From an uncultured Pelagibacteraceae bacterium (GTDB lineage Bacteria; Pseudomonadota; Alphaproteobacteria; Pelagibacterales; Pelagibacteraceae): a stretch of 42,884 bases of DNA. This document shows, in pieces, positions 17,816-26,893 of the stretch. The notes under the pieces were generated by a model. It did not search any database and had not been told where the DNA came from. It saw only the letters and a list, made by a program, of their open reading frames with translations. Made by a program: the position numbers and the translations under genes. Each line of letters begins with the position of its first letter. The first letter of the stretch is position 1. The DNA lies in assembly GCA_902572155.1 (NCBI GenBank), contig CACGET010000001.1:1-42884 (forward strand), given 5' to 3'.

Positions 17816-18547
17816 TTAATTATTTTTTAATTTTTTTTCTAATTTTCTTACGAAATAAGAGACAATTAATATTAATATTAGATATTCTAATATTAAAAAA
17901 GTATAGATTTCTAAAGGTCTATAAGTTGTAACTACTAATTCATTTGCTTTTCTAGTCAAATCACCAATTCCAATTATAGATACTAATGATGACATTTTTA
18001 ATACATAAACAAATTGATTTCCTATAGCGGGCAAGATATTTTTTATTGCTTGTGGCATTATTACTAATCTTAATCGTTTAAAAAAATTTAAACCTAAGGA
18101 ACTTCCAGCTTCCCATTGAGCTTTTTTAATTGAGTTTATTCCTGCTCTAAAGATTTCAGCTTGAAAAGCACTTTCACTTATTGATAAAGCGATTATCCCT
18201 GAAACAAATGGACTAAAACTAATACCAGTCATAATGGGTAATCCGTAGTAAATCCATAATATTAAAACTAATAATGGAATTGCTCTTACGATCTCAACAT
18301 AACCAATATTAATATAGGTCAGAAATTTATTTTTAGCCAAAGAGGGGATGGCAACAACAAATCCTAAAATCATTGATATAATAATTGAAACAACCGAAAT
18401 ATAGATAGTTGTTGTTAAGCCACTAAGTAAAAATTTAAGATTTGTAAGTCCTTCTATATTATTTGGCGATATTATGAACCAGCCTAATTCTTGGCCTGTG
18501 CAAGATGAAAGCGTTATAAATAAAAGTAAAAAAAATATCTTTTTCAC
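17816..18547 (-). CDS. Amino-acid-type ABC transporter permease with N-terminal lipobox
   Basis: This 243-residue inner-membrane protein belongs to the HisM/GlnP group of ABC permeases for polar amino acids. The ATPase-contact EAA loop is clear near 130-165 (EIFRAGINSIKKAQWEAGSS), and LLSGLTTTIYIS near 42-53 is the typical first conserved segment. Oddly, the N-terminus MKKIFFLLLFITLSSC looks like a lipoprotein signal with a lipobox cysteine at C16. The binding-protein gene lies 40 bases upstream and the sox genes before that, suggesting one operon. No ABC ATPase gene lies beside it, so an ATPase from elsewhere must serve it. The substrate is not shown; sarcosine, a betaine or an amino acid would fit the context. 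Confidence 0.87.
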   Translation of the reverse strand: MKKIFFLLLFITLSSCTGQELGWFIISPNNIEGLTNLKFLLSGLTTTIYISVVSIIISMILGFVVAIPSLAKNKFLTYINIGYVEIVRAIPLLVLILWIYYGLPIMTGISFSPFVSGIIALSISESAFQAEIFRAGINSIKKAQWEAGSSLGLNFFKRLRLVIMPQAIKNILPAIGNQFVYVLKMSSLVSIIGIGDLTRKANELVVTTYRPLEIYTFLILEYLILILIVSYFVRKLEKKLKNN

Positions 18548-18587
18548 TTTTAAAGTTATAGAGAATTAATGAATAATTTCTAACTGA

Positions 18588-19355
18588 TTATAAACTTTTC
18601 AAATTGTATTTAGATAATAATTTTTCAAAAAAACCTGAGTTTTTTTTCTTTTCAATCCAATCACTTACGTAATCATTCCAAGCTGTATCCTTTTTAGGCA
18701 CCATCATTGCTAAAAAAGCTGGATTTTTTTCACCATCCGGAACTATTGCTAATTGAGGATAAGTGATTACCAATTTATTAGCCTCTGTAGAACTTGTAAT
18801 ATTTCCGTCTGCTCTTCCAGCTAAAACTTCTTGGAAATCTCTTGCTGGAGCTTCAACTGATTTTAATGTTGATTTTGGAAAAAATTCTTTAGCTTTTTGT
18901 TCTTGAGAAGTTCCAAGAGTTGTAGCGATTGTTACATTGCTGTTATTTAATGAGTCCCATGTTGAAAATTTATTTAAATTTTTCTTTAGTACAAGAGGAA
19001 CTGTTCCATATTTATAATAAGTAGTTGTAAAACCAGCTACTTCTGCTCTTTTAGCTGTTTTAGTAACACTAGTTGAAATATCATATCTACCTGAAGTAAT
19101 TCCTGAAACTATTGTTTTCCATTCAGTTGGTACAAAAGTAACTTTTACACCCATATCTTTTGCTAACTCATTCATTACATCAATATCAAAACCTTTATAT
19201 TTATTAGTTGCTGGATCTTTCATAGTCATTGGATCCCAATCTCCTGTGGTACCAACTTTTAATTCACCAGAGGATAAAATTTGATCTAGCTTAGAGTCTG
19301 CGTTAACTGATAGGGGTAATAGCACCAATAGTGCAAGTAAGATAATTTTTTTCAT
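18588..19355 (-). CDS. Periplasmic amino-acid-type solute-binding protein
   Basis: This is a family 3 extracellular solute-binding protein (polar amino acid type) of 255 residues. I choose the ATG at 19353-19355 because it begins a clean signal peptide (MKKIILLALLVLLPLSVNA, cleaved near residue 19); a longer reading from 19412 would bury it. Mature segments typical of the family are LKVGTTGDWDPMT near 34-46, KGFDIDVMNELAKDM near 54-68 and GRYDIST near 89-95. It delivers a small solute to the permease encoded 40 bases downstream. Position after soxBDAG suggests a link with sarcosine or related nitrogen compounds, which is inference only. Confidence 0.9.
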   Translation of the reverse strand: MKKIILLALLVLLPLSVNADSKLDQILSSGELKVGTTGDWDPMTMKDPATNKYKGFDIDVMNELAKDMGVKVTFVPTEWKTIVSGITSGRYDISTSVTKTAKRAEVAGFTTTYYKYGTVPLVLKKNLNKFSTWDSLNNSNVTIATTLGTSQEQKAKEFFPKSTLKSVEAPARDFQEVLAGRADGNITSSTEANKLVITYPQLAIVPDGEKNPAFLAMMVPKKDTAWNDYVSDWIEKKKNSGFFEKLLSKYNLKSL

Positions 19356-19389
19356 GGTTACTTTTAGCTTAAAATTGTTAATTAGAAAT

Positions 19390-19953
19390 CTATAACCTTG
19401 ACGCACTATCATTTATCCAAGAGCATAAATGCTCTGAAAATGAACGTCTAACAAATAGATTAACTAAGTTTTGATCTTTATGATGAATTATAACATCTAT
19501 GTTATTTAGTAAAGTTTGAGTTGTAGAACCCTTTTTTTCCTTAAATTCATTAAAATTAAAAGGACTACCTGAGGAAAATAATTCAAAAATATTTTCTCCT
19601 TTTAATTCAAGCAATACAAATTGATCAGTTACATCAGTAACTGCTCCTAAATTAGTTTTAGAAATACTATTATATAGCGTCTCCTCTAATTCATATATAT
19701 TGCTATCTTTTTGAACTGTTTCATTTGAAAAGATCATCCACTCATCTGGACTTAACCAGATTGAGGTAAGTTTATCACTTGAAGTTGAAGTATTGGCTTC
19801 CGTAGGTAATATCATGTTTAAGTTTTTACCAACTGATGTAAAAAATTCTCTTTTTTTACCTCTTAAATTAAGTTTCATAATTGGTGAAATTTCTTTAATT
19901 AATAAACCATTATGGTTTATTTCATCTTTTAAAATACTATTATAATTAAGCAT
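19390..19953 (-). CDS. soxG: Sarcosine oxidase gamma subunit
   Basis: SoxG is the structural gamma subunit of heterotetrameric sarcosine oxidase and has a fold related to aminomethyltransferases. The 187-residue protein includes LIKEISPIMKLNLRG near the start, SIWLSPDEWMIFS near 65-77 and TDVTDQFVLLEL near 102-113. The SPDEW and TDVTDQ patterns are typical of SoxG. The start overlaps the end of soxA by eight bases, so it is co-translated. Without the soxBDA context the divergent sequence would be harder to name. Confidence 0.92.
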   Translation of the reverse strand: MLNYNSILKDEINHNGLLIKEISPIMKLNLRGKKREFFTSVGKNLNMILPTEANTSTSSDKLTSIWLSPDEWMIFSNETVQKDSNIYELEETLYNSISKTNLGAVTDVTDQFVLLELKGENIFELFSSGSPFNFNEFKEKKGSTTQTLLNNIDVIIHHKDQNLVNLFVRRSFSEHLCSWINDSASRL

Positions 19954-22951
19954 TTAACCTCTTATTTTCTTCATCAAAAAATACTGGATTAGCTACAGTT
20001 ACACTAATTGTTTTATCTTCCATTGGAATAAATAATTTTTTACCCATCATATCTTTTCCTCCCCTAACAACTGCTAAAGCAATAGATTTATTCAAATTTG
20101 GACTAAAATAACTAGAAGTTATATGCCCTAACATTTGGATAGGATTTTGATTTAATTCAGATACAATTTGAGCACCTTCCTCTAAAATTATATTTGGATC
20201 ATCAGTTAATAATCCAACCAATTGTTTTCGATCCTCTCTCATTGTATCAGATCTATAAAGAGATCTTTTACCAATAAAATCATATTTCTTTTTACTAACT
20301 ATCCAATCCATTTGGAGATCAATAGGAGTCATTGTTCCATCTGTGTCTTGACCAACTATAATGAAACCTTTTTCTGCTCTTAATAAGTGCATAGTTTCTG
20401 TACCATACGGGGTAATGTTAAATTCTTTTCCTGCTTCTATACATTTTTCCCATAGTGCCTTCCCAAAACTTGCTTGAATATTAACTTCATAACTATGCTC
20501 ACCAGTAAAACTTATTCTCATTACTCTGCATTTAATGTTATTAATTTTTGCCTCTTTAAAGGACATATGAGGAAAATTTTCATCAGAAAGATCCAAATCT
20601 GGAATTATTTTTTTCAATATTTTTTTACTATTAGGACCACAAACACTAGCCGTTGCATAATGGTCAGTAACAGAAGTTAAATATACATCTAGCTCAGGCC
20701 ATTCAGTTTGTAGATAATCCTCAAGTTTTCCTAAAACATTAGCAGCACCACCTGTTGTAGTCGTCATGAGATAATGGTTTTCTCCTAACCTGGTAGTAAC
20801 ACCATCATCATAAACCATTCCATCTTCGTTAAGCATTAGACCATATCTACATTTACCAATTGCAAGTTTTGACCAGGCATTAGTGTAAACTCTATTTAGA
20901 AATTCAGAGGCATCACTTCCTTGAATATCAATCTTACCTAGTGTAGATGCATCTAAAATCCCAGCACTTTCTCTTGCTGCTTTACTTTCTCTCTGTACTG
21001 CTTGATGCATAGTTTCTCCATTAATGGGATAGTACCAACCTCTTTTCCATTGACCAACATTTTCAAACTCAGCTTTATTTTCAATATGCCAATTATTCAT
21101 CGCTGTTCTTCTAAATACATCAAAAAATTCTCCAACATTTCGTCCAACAATAGTTCCAAAAGTTAAAGGAGTGTAGGGAGGTCTAAAGGTTGTAGTACCA
21201 AGTTCGCCCATTTTTACACCCGCAGTATCAGCAATTATTCCAAGAGCATGCATATTTCCGAGTTTACCTTGATCAGTACCCATACCGGTTGTTGTGTATC
21301 TTTTTACATGTTCAATTGATCTAAAACCCTCACGTAATGCTAATTTAATATCCTTTGCTGTAGCGTCATTTTGATAATCCACAAATGGTTTAGTTTTTCC
21401 AATAGCCTTATCAGATGGAAGTAACCAGATATTCCTCTTTGAAGTTTCTTCTTCACTTTCTATTACAATATTATCAAAATCAGTTTGATTTATTTTTAAA
21501 AATTCTTTTAGTTTAATTGACAATTCTTTCATTATTTCATTTAAATTAAAATTCCCATTGCATGAGCCAACACTAATTTGATCTGAAGGGTATTTATTAG
21601 GTAAAAATAAGTTGTTATCTTCATCAAATTTTAATTTGCCACCTGATTGAGTAAATAAGTGTACAGCTGGTGTCCAACCACCCGCAACACCCAAACAATC
21701 ACATGAAATATTAATTCTATTACCAGTTACTGTCATCCCATCATTTGATAATTTCATTATTGAAATGTTATTTAGTCTTCTATAACCATTAGTATCAACA
21801 ACAGTATGTGACCAATAAATTTGAATTCCTACCTGTTTAACAGCTTTAACAATTTTTGAATTTGAATTATTTCTAATATCTATAATTGCATCAACTTTAA
21901 TACCTTTGTTGTATAAACATAATGCACTTTCATAGGCACTATCATTGTTTGTAAAGAACACGTTTTTTTTACCACATTTAACGCCAAAGAAATCAGCATA
22001 TTTTTTTACAGCAGTTGATAGCATTATTCCTGGTCTGTCGTTGTTATTAAAAATAAGTGGTCTCTCCAAAGCACCTGTTGCAAGTATTACTTTTTTAGCT
22101 CGTATTTTTAATAGTCTTTGTCTTACTTTATTATCTTTATCTTTATTTTCTAAATGATCTGTTAAATTTTCTCTGGCCAATAAATAATTATATCCATGAT
22201 AGGCTGCTACACTTGTTCTTGTTTTAATTTCCAGGTTACTAATATTTTTTAGTCCATTTATTTCTTTTTTGATCCAATCTGAGGAACTTTGATTGTCAAT
22301 TTTATTAAACTCTTTATTTTGATATATTGTTGCTCCACCAAGTTCATTTTTTTCATCAATCAATAAAGTTTTAAAATTATTTTTAGCAGCATTTTTGGCA
22401 GCCAATATTCCCGATATACCTGCCCCAACAACGAGAACATCACAATGGATATTTCTATGATCATAAATATCAGGATCTTTTTCTGATGGTGATTTACCTA
22501 AACCAGCTGAATGTCTTATAAAAAATTCATATTTTTCCCAAAAGCTAGCTGGCCACATAAAAGTTTTATAATAAAAACCAGCAGGTAAAAATGGAGAAAT
22601 TAGATTATTTATTCCACCAATATCAAAATTTACGTTTGGCCAACAATTTTGGCTTGAAGCTTCTAAACCCTCATAAATTTCAACCTCTGTAGCTCTAACG
22701 TTAGGTTCTGTTCGATTTGTCTTATCATTAACTTGAACAATGGCATTTGGTTCTTCTGAACCAGCTGTCATAATTCCTCTTGGTCTGTGATATTTAAAAC
22801 TTCTTCCTACTAAATGAACATCATTAGCGAGTAGAGCGGAGGCTAATGTATCGCCTTTAAATCCATAATATGTTTTACCATTAAACTTAAATGAAACTCT
22901 ATGTGTTTCATCAATATATTCACTAGATTTAACTCTTAAATTTGCCGACAT
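19946..22951 (-). CDS. soxA: Sarcosine oxidase alpha subunit
   Basis: SoxA is the 1001-residue alpha subunit. It binds NAD+ and houses the folate site where the imine from sarcosine oxidation is turned into glycine and 5,10-methylene-tetrahydrofolate. Seen in order: an N-terminal ferredoxin-like domain (about 20-90, with GRSFKYHRPRGIM at 49-61), a dinucleotide-binding domain with VVGAGISGILAA near 174-185, a central oxidoreductase part, and a C-terminal GcvT-like aminomethyltransferase domain (about 600-1000, with RESAGILDAS at its start). Length is normal. It begins one base after soxD ends and overlaps soxG by eight bases. Confidence 0.97.
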   Translation of the reverse strand: MSANLRVKSSEYIDETHRVSFKFNGKTYYGFKGDTLASALLANDVHLVGRSFKYHRPRGIMTAGSEEPNAIVQVNDKTNRTEPNVRATEVEIYEGLEASSQNCWPNVNFDIGGINNLISPFLPAGFYYKTFMWPASFWEKYEFFIRHSAGLGKSPSEKDPDIYDHRNIHCDVLVVGAGISGILAAKNAAKNNFKTLLIDEKNELGGATIYQNKEFNKIDNQSSSDWIKKEINGLKNISNLEIKTRTSVAAYHGYNYLLARENLTDHLENKDKDNKVRQRLLKIRAKKVILATGALERPLIFNNNDRPGIMLSTAVKKYADFFGVKCGKKNVFFTNNDSAYESALCLYNKGIKVDAIIDIRNNSNSKIVKAVKQVGIQIYWSHTVVDTNGYRRLNNISIMKLSNDGMTVTGNRINISCDCLGVAGGWTPAVHLFTQSGGKLKFDEDNNLFLPNKYPSDQISVGSCNGNFNLNEIMKELSIKLKEFLKINQTDFDNIVIESEEETSKRNIWLLPSDKAIGKTKPFVDYQNDATAKDIKLALREGFRSIEHVKRYTTTGMGTDQGKLGNMHALGIIADTAGVKMGELGTTTFRPPYTPLTFGTIVGRNVGEFFDVFRRTAMNNWHIENKAEFENVGQWKRGWYYPINGETMHQAVQRESKAARESAGILDASTLGKIDIQGSDASEFLNRVYTNAWSKLAIGKCRYGLMLNEDGMVYDDGVTTRLGENHYLMTTTTGGAANVLGKLEDYLQTEWPELDVYLTSVTDHYATASVCGPNSKKILKKIIPDLDLSDENFPHMSFKEAKINNIKCRVMRISFTGEHSYEVNIQASFGKALWEKCIEAGKEFNITPYGTETMHLLRAEKGFIIVGQDTDGTMTPIDLQMDWIVSKKKYDFIGKRSLYRSDTMREDRKQLVGLLTDDPNIILEEGAQIVSELNQNPIQMLGHITSSYFSPNLNKSIALAVVRGGKDMMGKKLFIPMEDKTISVTVANPVFFDEENKRLNA

Positions 22952-22952
22952 A

Positions 22953-23228
22953 TTATTCTAACGGTGGTTTTTCACCCATTTTATAAACTAATTTGATTTC
23001 ATCATTAGAAGTATCTCTGACCATATTGAACCACTTTCTACATCCATGTGCATGGTTCCATCTTTCAAACTGAACACCCTTAATATTTTTTCTCATAAAT
23101 AAATACTCTGCCCATTCATCATCACTTAATTCAGTAGGTTGTTTCGGTCTTTCTATGTGTGCTTCACCACCAGCTTTAAATTCTTGCTGATCTCGCTCTC
23201 CACAATAAGGACAATTAATTACAAACAT
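22953..23228 (-). CDS. soxD: Sarcosine oxidase delta subunit
   Basis: SoxD is the small zinc-binding subunit (91 residues). The zinc ligands expected from the family are all present: C6 and C9 in CPYCGERD, and H59 and C63 in NHAHGCRKWF. ELSDDEWAEYLFMRKN near 33-48 is the strongly conserved helix. Its ATG overlaps the soxB stop by one base (TAATG), indicating translational coupling. Confidence 0.96.
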   Translation of the reverse strand: MFVINCPYCGERDQQEFKAGGEAHIERPKQPTELSDDEWAEYLFMRKNIKGVQFERWNHAHGCRKWFNMVRDTSNDEIKLVYKMGEKPPLE

Positions 23229-24481
23229 TAGTGAGCAACAGCTGCAGCTCCATGTTCATCAACAAGATCACCACTAACAAATCTATTTAAATTAAATGCA
23301 GCATTAAGTTTATGTGGTTCATCATTTGCAATAGTATGAGCAAATAAATCTCCTGATCCTGGAGTTGCTTTAAATCCACCAGTACCCCAACCACAATTAA
23401 AATATAATCCTTTAATTGATGTCTTGCTTAATATAGGGCTTGCATCAGGACAAATGTCTACAATTCCACCCCATTGTCTTAACATTCTCATTCTACTGAA
23501 AATTGGATAAAGTTCTAAAATTGCATTAAGAGTACCTTCAACAATTTGATGACTTCCTTTTTGTGTATAAGATACATAATCATCTGTTCCTGCACCTATA
23601 ACTAACTCACCTTTATCAGATTGACTAACATAAGCATGTACGGCGTTAGACATAACTACTGTATCTATTATTGGTTTTACAGGTTCTGAAACTAAAGCTT
23701 GTAATGGTTTACTTTCAAGTGGTAGTCTCAAACCAGCCATATTAGCAATTACACTGGAATGACCAGCAGCTACGACACCAATTTTTTTTGTTTTTATAAA
23801 TCCTCTTGTTGTTTCTATACCTTCTACGGCATCACCATTTCTTTTAATTCCTATAACTTCACAATTCTGAATTATATCAACTCCCATTTCATCTGCTCCT
23901 CTAGCATAACCCCATGCTACAGCATCATGTCTAGCTGTACCAGCTCTTCTTTGAAGTGTTCCACCTAAAACAGGATATCTAATGTCAGGTGATGTATTTA
24001 TAATTGGACAAAATTTTTTTACCTCATCAGTATTTAGATAAACAGCATCAATGCCATTTAGTCTGTTTGCATGAGTTCTTCTTTTTAAATCTCTAACATC
24101 TTGAAGGTTATGAGCAAGATTCATAACTCCTCTTTGACTAAACATTACATTGTAATTTAATTCTTGAGATAATCCTTCCCAAATTTTTAAAGCATGATCA
24201 TAAAGCCCCGCACTAGCATCCCACAAATAATTAGATCTTATAATGGTTGTATTTCTTCCTGTATTTCCTCCACCTATCCATCCTTTTTCTACAACAGCAA
24301 TATTTTTCATATTATGTTTTTTTGCTAAATAATATGCTGTAGCTAATCCATGACCACCACCACCAACTATAACAGTGTCGTATTCTTTTTTAGGAGATGG
24401 GTCTTTCCATGCCCTTTGCCAATTTTCATGGTCAGAAAAAGCATTTTTAATCAAAGAAAATACTGAATACTTATTTTTCAT
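23228..24481 (-). CDS. soxB: Sarcosine oxidase beta subunit
   Basis: SoxB (417 residues) is the flavin subunit where sarcosine is oxidised. The FAD-binding Rossmann motif is VIVGGGGHGLATAYYLA at 37-53. The histidine that carries covalent FMN in this family is probably H185 in GTARHDAVAWG. The C-terminal GWGTGGFKATPGSG near 366-379 is the usual second flavin-contact segment. It is the first gene of soxBDAG, so the operon promoter should lie in the 66 bases between its start and tRNA-Ser. I saw no glycine-riboswitch-like structure in that short leader. Confidence 0.97.
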   Translation of the reverse strand: MKNKYSVFSLIKNAFSDHENWQRAWKDPSPKKEYDTVIVGGGGHGLATAYYLAKKHNMKNIAVVEKGWIGGGNTGRNTTIIRSNYLWDASAGLYDHALKIWEGLSQELNYNVMFSQRGVMNLAHNLQDVRDLKRRTHANRLNGIDAVYLNTDEVKKFCPIINTSPDIRYPVLGGTLQRRAGTARHDAVAWGYARGADEMGVDIIQNCEVIGIKRNGDAVEGIETTRGFIKTKKIGVVAAGHSSVIANMAGLRLPLESKPLQALVSEPVKPIIDTVVMSNAVHAYVSQSDKGELVIGAGTDDYVSYTQKGSHQIVEGTLNAILELYPIFSRMRMLRQWGGIVDICPDASPILSKTSIKGLYFNCGWGTGGFKATPGSGDLFAHTIANDEPHKLNAAFNLNRFVSGDLVDEHGAAAVAH

Positions 24482-24507
24482 ACTAATGAATAATTACTTT
24501 ATAAATG

Positions 24508-24538
24508 TTGAATTTTCAATACAATCACTTATTACACT
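24508..24538 (+). promoter_or_regulatory. Possible promoter of tRNA-Ser
   Basis: TTGAAT (24508-24513) and TACACT (24533-24538) each match four of six positions of the -35 and -10 consensus, with a rather long 19-base spacing. Initiation would fall at or just before the tRNA's first base at 24548. In DNA this AT-rich such matches are common, so support is weak. The gap must also hold the soxB promoter on the other strand. Confidence 0.28.
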
Positions 24539-24547
24539 ATGTCTTAC

Positions 24548-24639
24548 GGAAGAGTGGGTGAGAGGCTGAAACCAGTCGTTTGCTAAATGACCGTGCGAGG
24601 AAACTTGTACCGAGGGTTCGAATCCCTCCTCTTCCGCCA
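24548..24639 (+). tRNA. tRNA-Ser (anticodon GCT)
   Basis: The stretch folds as a class II serine tRNA. The acceptor stem is GGAAGAG (24548-24554) with CTCTTCC (24629-24635), followed by discriminator G and a genomically encoded CCA (24637-24639). The D arm is GGT/ACC. The anticodon stem is GTCGT/ATGAC around the loop TTGCTAA, with anticodon GCT at 24582-24584, which reads AGC and AGU. A long variable arm of about 20 bases follows, then the T arm GAGGG-TTCGAAT-CCCTC. It lies on the plus strand between two minus-strand genes, and its CCA directly abuts the stop codon of the lytic transglycosylase. Confidence 0.97.
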
Positions 24640-26850
24640 TTAAAATAAAGGTTGATCTTTAAAGAAATCTTTCATTAAAATCGGTTTTTTTTCAAGAATA
24701 TATCGATATACGTTATAATTCTCTAAAACACGCTGCACATAATTTCTGGTCTCTCTAAATTTTATTAGTTCAATCCAATTAACATAATCTATTTGTTTTT
24801 TTTGAGGATTTTTATTAATTTTTTTCCAATATTTTACTCTATTAGGGCCAGCATTATATGCAGCAGTAGCAAAAGGATAAGCACCATCATACTGAAGAAT
24901 TAATCCTGCTATGTAGTGTGATCCTAAATTTATATTATATTCAGGATCAGTAGTTAATCTAGATTTTGAATAAGGTAATTTGGCTTGTTTAGAAACTAGT
25001 TTTGCTGTGTATGGCATCAATTGCATTAATCCTTTGGCGCCAGCATGACTGTTTGCACTTAGATCAAACTCACTTTCTTGTCTGATAATAGATAAAATAA
25101 ATGCACTTTCAGGTATCTTTCTACCATTTATTTTCTTTGGAGTACTTATAATTGGGTAATTGTAAGTATTATGAAATCTTTTTTGATAAGAAGCAATTTT
25201 AGAAACTTGAATTGCAAAATCGTATCTTTCAATATTTGTGGCAAGCTCTGCTGCTAAAATTTCACTACCTTTTTGAATATTATCATTAGCAAGATGTCTT
25301 AAAATATGCTTTGTATATTTATCTTTTTTTAGTTCATTTAAAAGATATGAGATTTTTACTAGTTCCTTATTAAAGAATACGTATCTATACTTTTTTTCAA
25401 ATTCCATATCGTTTGGAAGTTCAAATTTACCATTAGGATTTAACTTTAAAAAAGCCAACTGACCATAATAAGTAGTTAAATATTTAGCAGCTTCCTGATA
25501 CCATTTTTTTGATTGTTCATTATCTTTTAACTTTTCATATGTTTTACCAAGCCAGTAGGCTCCTCTTGAAGTACTTATTGGGTATCCAACGTTATTATAA
25601 AAATTCTGAAAATGATTTTTTGCAATTAAAGGATCATTTAAGAAACTTAAAGCTATCCATCCACTCATCCATTCTGCTGCAGCAAAATTAGCACCTTCAG
25701 TTAATGCGTGATTACTTGCTATTTTGTATGCAAGCTCATATTTTTTTTTATATATTAATGATCTTGAAATGATTTCTCTTTCTGTCCACCACTTATCTGG
25801 TCTTACTAAATATTCCTTTGTATTTTTAACACTTACTAATATTTCTACAGAAGAGTCAACACGACCTCTTTTTCTTCGCCATTTTAAACGATCGTAATTT
25901 AAACCAGCATCATTTTTAAATTTAGCTGGAACATTTTTGATTGCTTGATCAACTCCATAAGATTTACTCATTAACAATTGTCTTGCATTATATAAAAGTT
26001 CGTAATCTTTTGGTAAATACCTTATCAACCTTCTTAAATCCCAATATTTATTACTCCAAGCTAAATAATCAGCTCTTTTTATGTAGTCGTCAGCATTAAG
26101 ATATTTCTTAAATTTTTTTCTATAAAAAATTAATTCACTTTTTGATAAATCAGCAGTTATCCATCCTTGTTTAATCTGTTTTTTTCCTATAGATAAATTC
26201 CCTTTTAGTATATTACTTTCCCCCAAGATCATTTTACCAAATCCGCTAAGTGGTTCTTCTTCACCAAACCAATCAATAATTTTTTGTGGAGATATTTTTT
26301 GGGTCGATAGTTTGTGCTCTGCAAGATATTTTAATCTGTTAATTCTTGGATAGTTTATATTGTTGTCTATAAATATCTTGTAATCATAGAAAGATGCAGA
26401 ATTACCAGTAGTCAATAAATGTCTCCATTGAATAAAATTATATATTGATTTGTCTTTTGCTTGTTTTGCTGTTTTAATTGAAGTGGACCATTTACTTTTT
26501 TCCATTTCAGAAATTGCTTTTTTAGCTAAAGCAAAGTCCTTTTTGTTGTAGTATTTAGATATTTTTATATTTTTTGCTTTAATAATTCCTGTAATTACTG
26601 GTTTTTTTTTAGGCACTGAAAAATTGAGTTTTTTGACTGTTTTAATAGCAGTTGTCTTTTCAACTTCTTTTTTTAATTTAGGTTTTTTTAATGGTTTTAA
26701 AATATTGATTGAAATTTTTTTTTCTATTTCCTCATCACTTAGAATGGGTTTTTTTAAAGGAATAATCGTCGCATTATCTGCAAGTAGATAACTTGAATTA
26801 CAAAATAATAATGTAAATATTGAGGTGAATATTATTAATTTTTTAAACAT
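24640..26850 (-). CDS. slt: Soluble lytic murein transglycosylase (Slt family)
   Basis: This 736-residue periplasmic enzyme cuts peptidoglycan between MurNAc and GlcNAc, forming anhydro ends. Features in order: a signal peptide (about 1-24); a lysine- and proline-rich segment with recurring PLKKP-like units (31-35, 53-57, 80-84); a long helical superhelix domain (about 100-570); and the SLT catalytic domain (about 575-715). The catalytic glutamate is E592 in RQESEFD, followed by AGAKGLMQLMP, GSHYIAGL and TAAYNAGPNRV. The recurring KKP motif near the N-terminus is unusual for the family and may bind the wall or simply be a linker. The stop codon lies immediately beside the tRNA-Ser CCA. Confidence 0.93.
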   Translation of the reverse strand: MFKKLIIFTSIFTLLFCNSSYLLADNATIIPLKKPILSDEEIEKKISINILKPLKKPKLKKEVEKTTAIKTVKKLNFSVPKKKPVITGIIKAKNIKISKYYNKKDFALAKKAISEMEKSKWSTSIKTAKQAKDKSIYNFIQWRHLLTTGNSASFYDYKIFIDNNINYPRINRLKYLAEHKLSTQKISPQKIIDWFGEEEPLSGFGKMILGESNILKGNLSIGKKQIKQGWITADLSKSELIFYRKKFKKYLNADDYIKRADYLAWSNKYWDLRRLIRYLPKDYELLYNARQLLMSKSYGVDQAIKNVPAKFKNDAGLNYDRLKWRRKRGRVDSSVEILVSVKNTKEYLVRPDKWWTEREIISRSLIYKKKYELAYKIASNHALTEGANFAAAEWMSGWIALSFLNDPLIAKNHFQNFYNNVGYPISTSRGAYWLGKTYEKLKDNEQSKKWYQEAAKYLTTYYGQLAFLKLNPNGKFELPNDMEFEKKYRYVFFNKELVKISYLLNELKKDKYTKHILRHLANDNIQKGSEILAAELATNIERYDFAIQVSKIASYQKRFHNTYNYPIISTPKKINGRKIPESAFILSIIRQESEFDLSANSHAGAKGLMQLMPYTAKLVSKQAKLPYSKSRLTTDPEYNINLGSHYIAGLILQYDGAYPFATAAYNAGPNRVKYWKKINKNPQKKQIDYVNWIELIKFRETRNYVQRVLENYNVYRYILEKKPILMKDFFKDQPLF

Positions 26851-26858
26851 AATCTTTT

Positions 26859-26887
26859 AGTATATGAATCATTAAACTATGTTATAA
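26859..26887 (-). promoter_or_regulatory. Possible promoter of slt, near-leaderless
   Basis: On the minus strand, TTATAA (26882-26887) and TATACT (26859-26864) are separated by 17 bases and match four and five of six consensus positions. The -10 box is only eight bases from the slt ATG, so the transcript would have almost no leader. The region is AT-rich and is shared with divergent dapA, so chance matches are likely. Confidence 0.27.
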
Positions 26888-26893
26888 GTATTT

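Noticed and set aside
17812..17860. T-rich stretch after the amidotransferase gene as a terminator
   Set aside because: The T run belongs to the coding end of the convergent permease (lysine/asparagine codons) and no GC stem precedes it.
20474..20680. Plus-strand reading frame inside soxA
   Set aside because: soxA is continuous and conserved through this stretch; the opposite frame has no ribosome-binding site or recognisable protein.
24482..24547. Possible glycine riboswitch upstream of soxB
   Set aside because: The space is only 66 bases, shared with the tRNA promoter region, and shows no conserved riboswitch core; an aptamer of about 100 bases would not fit.
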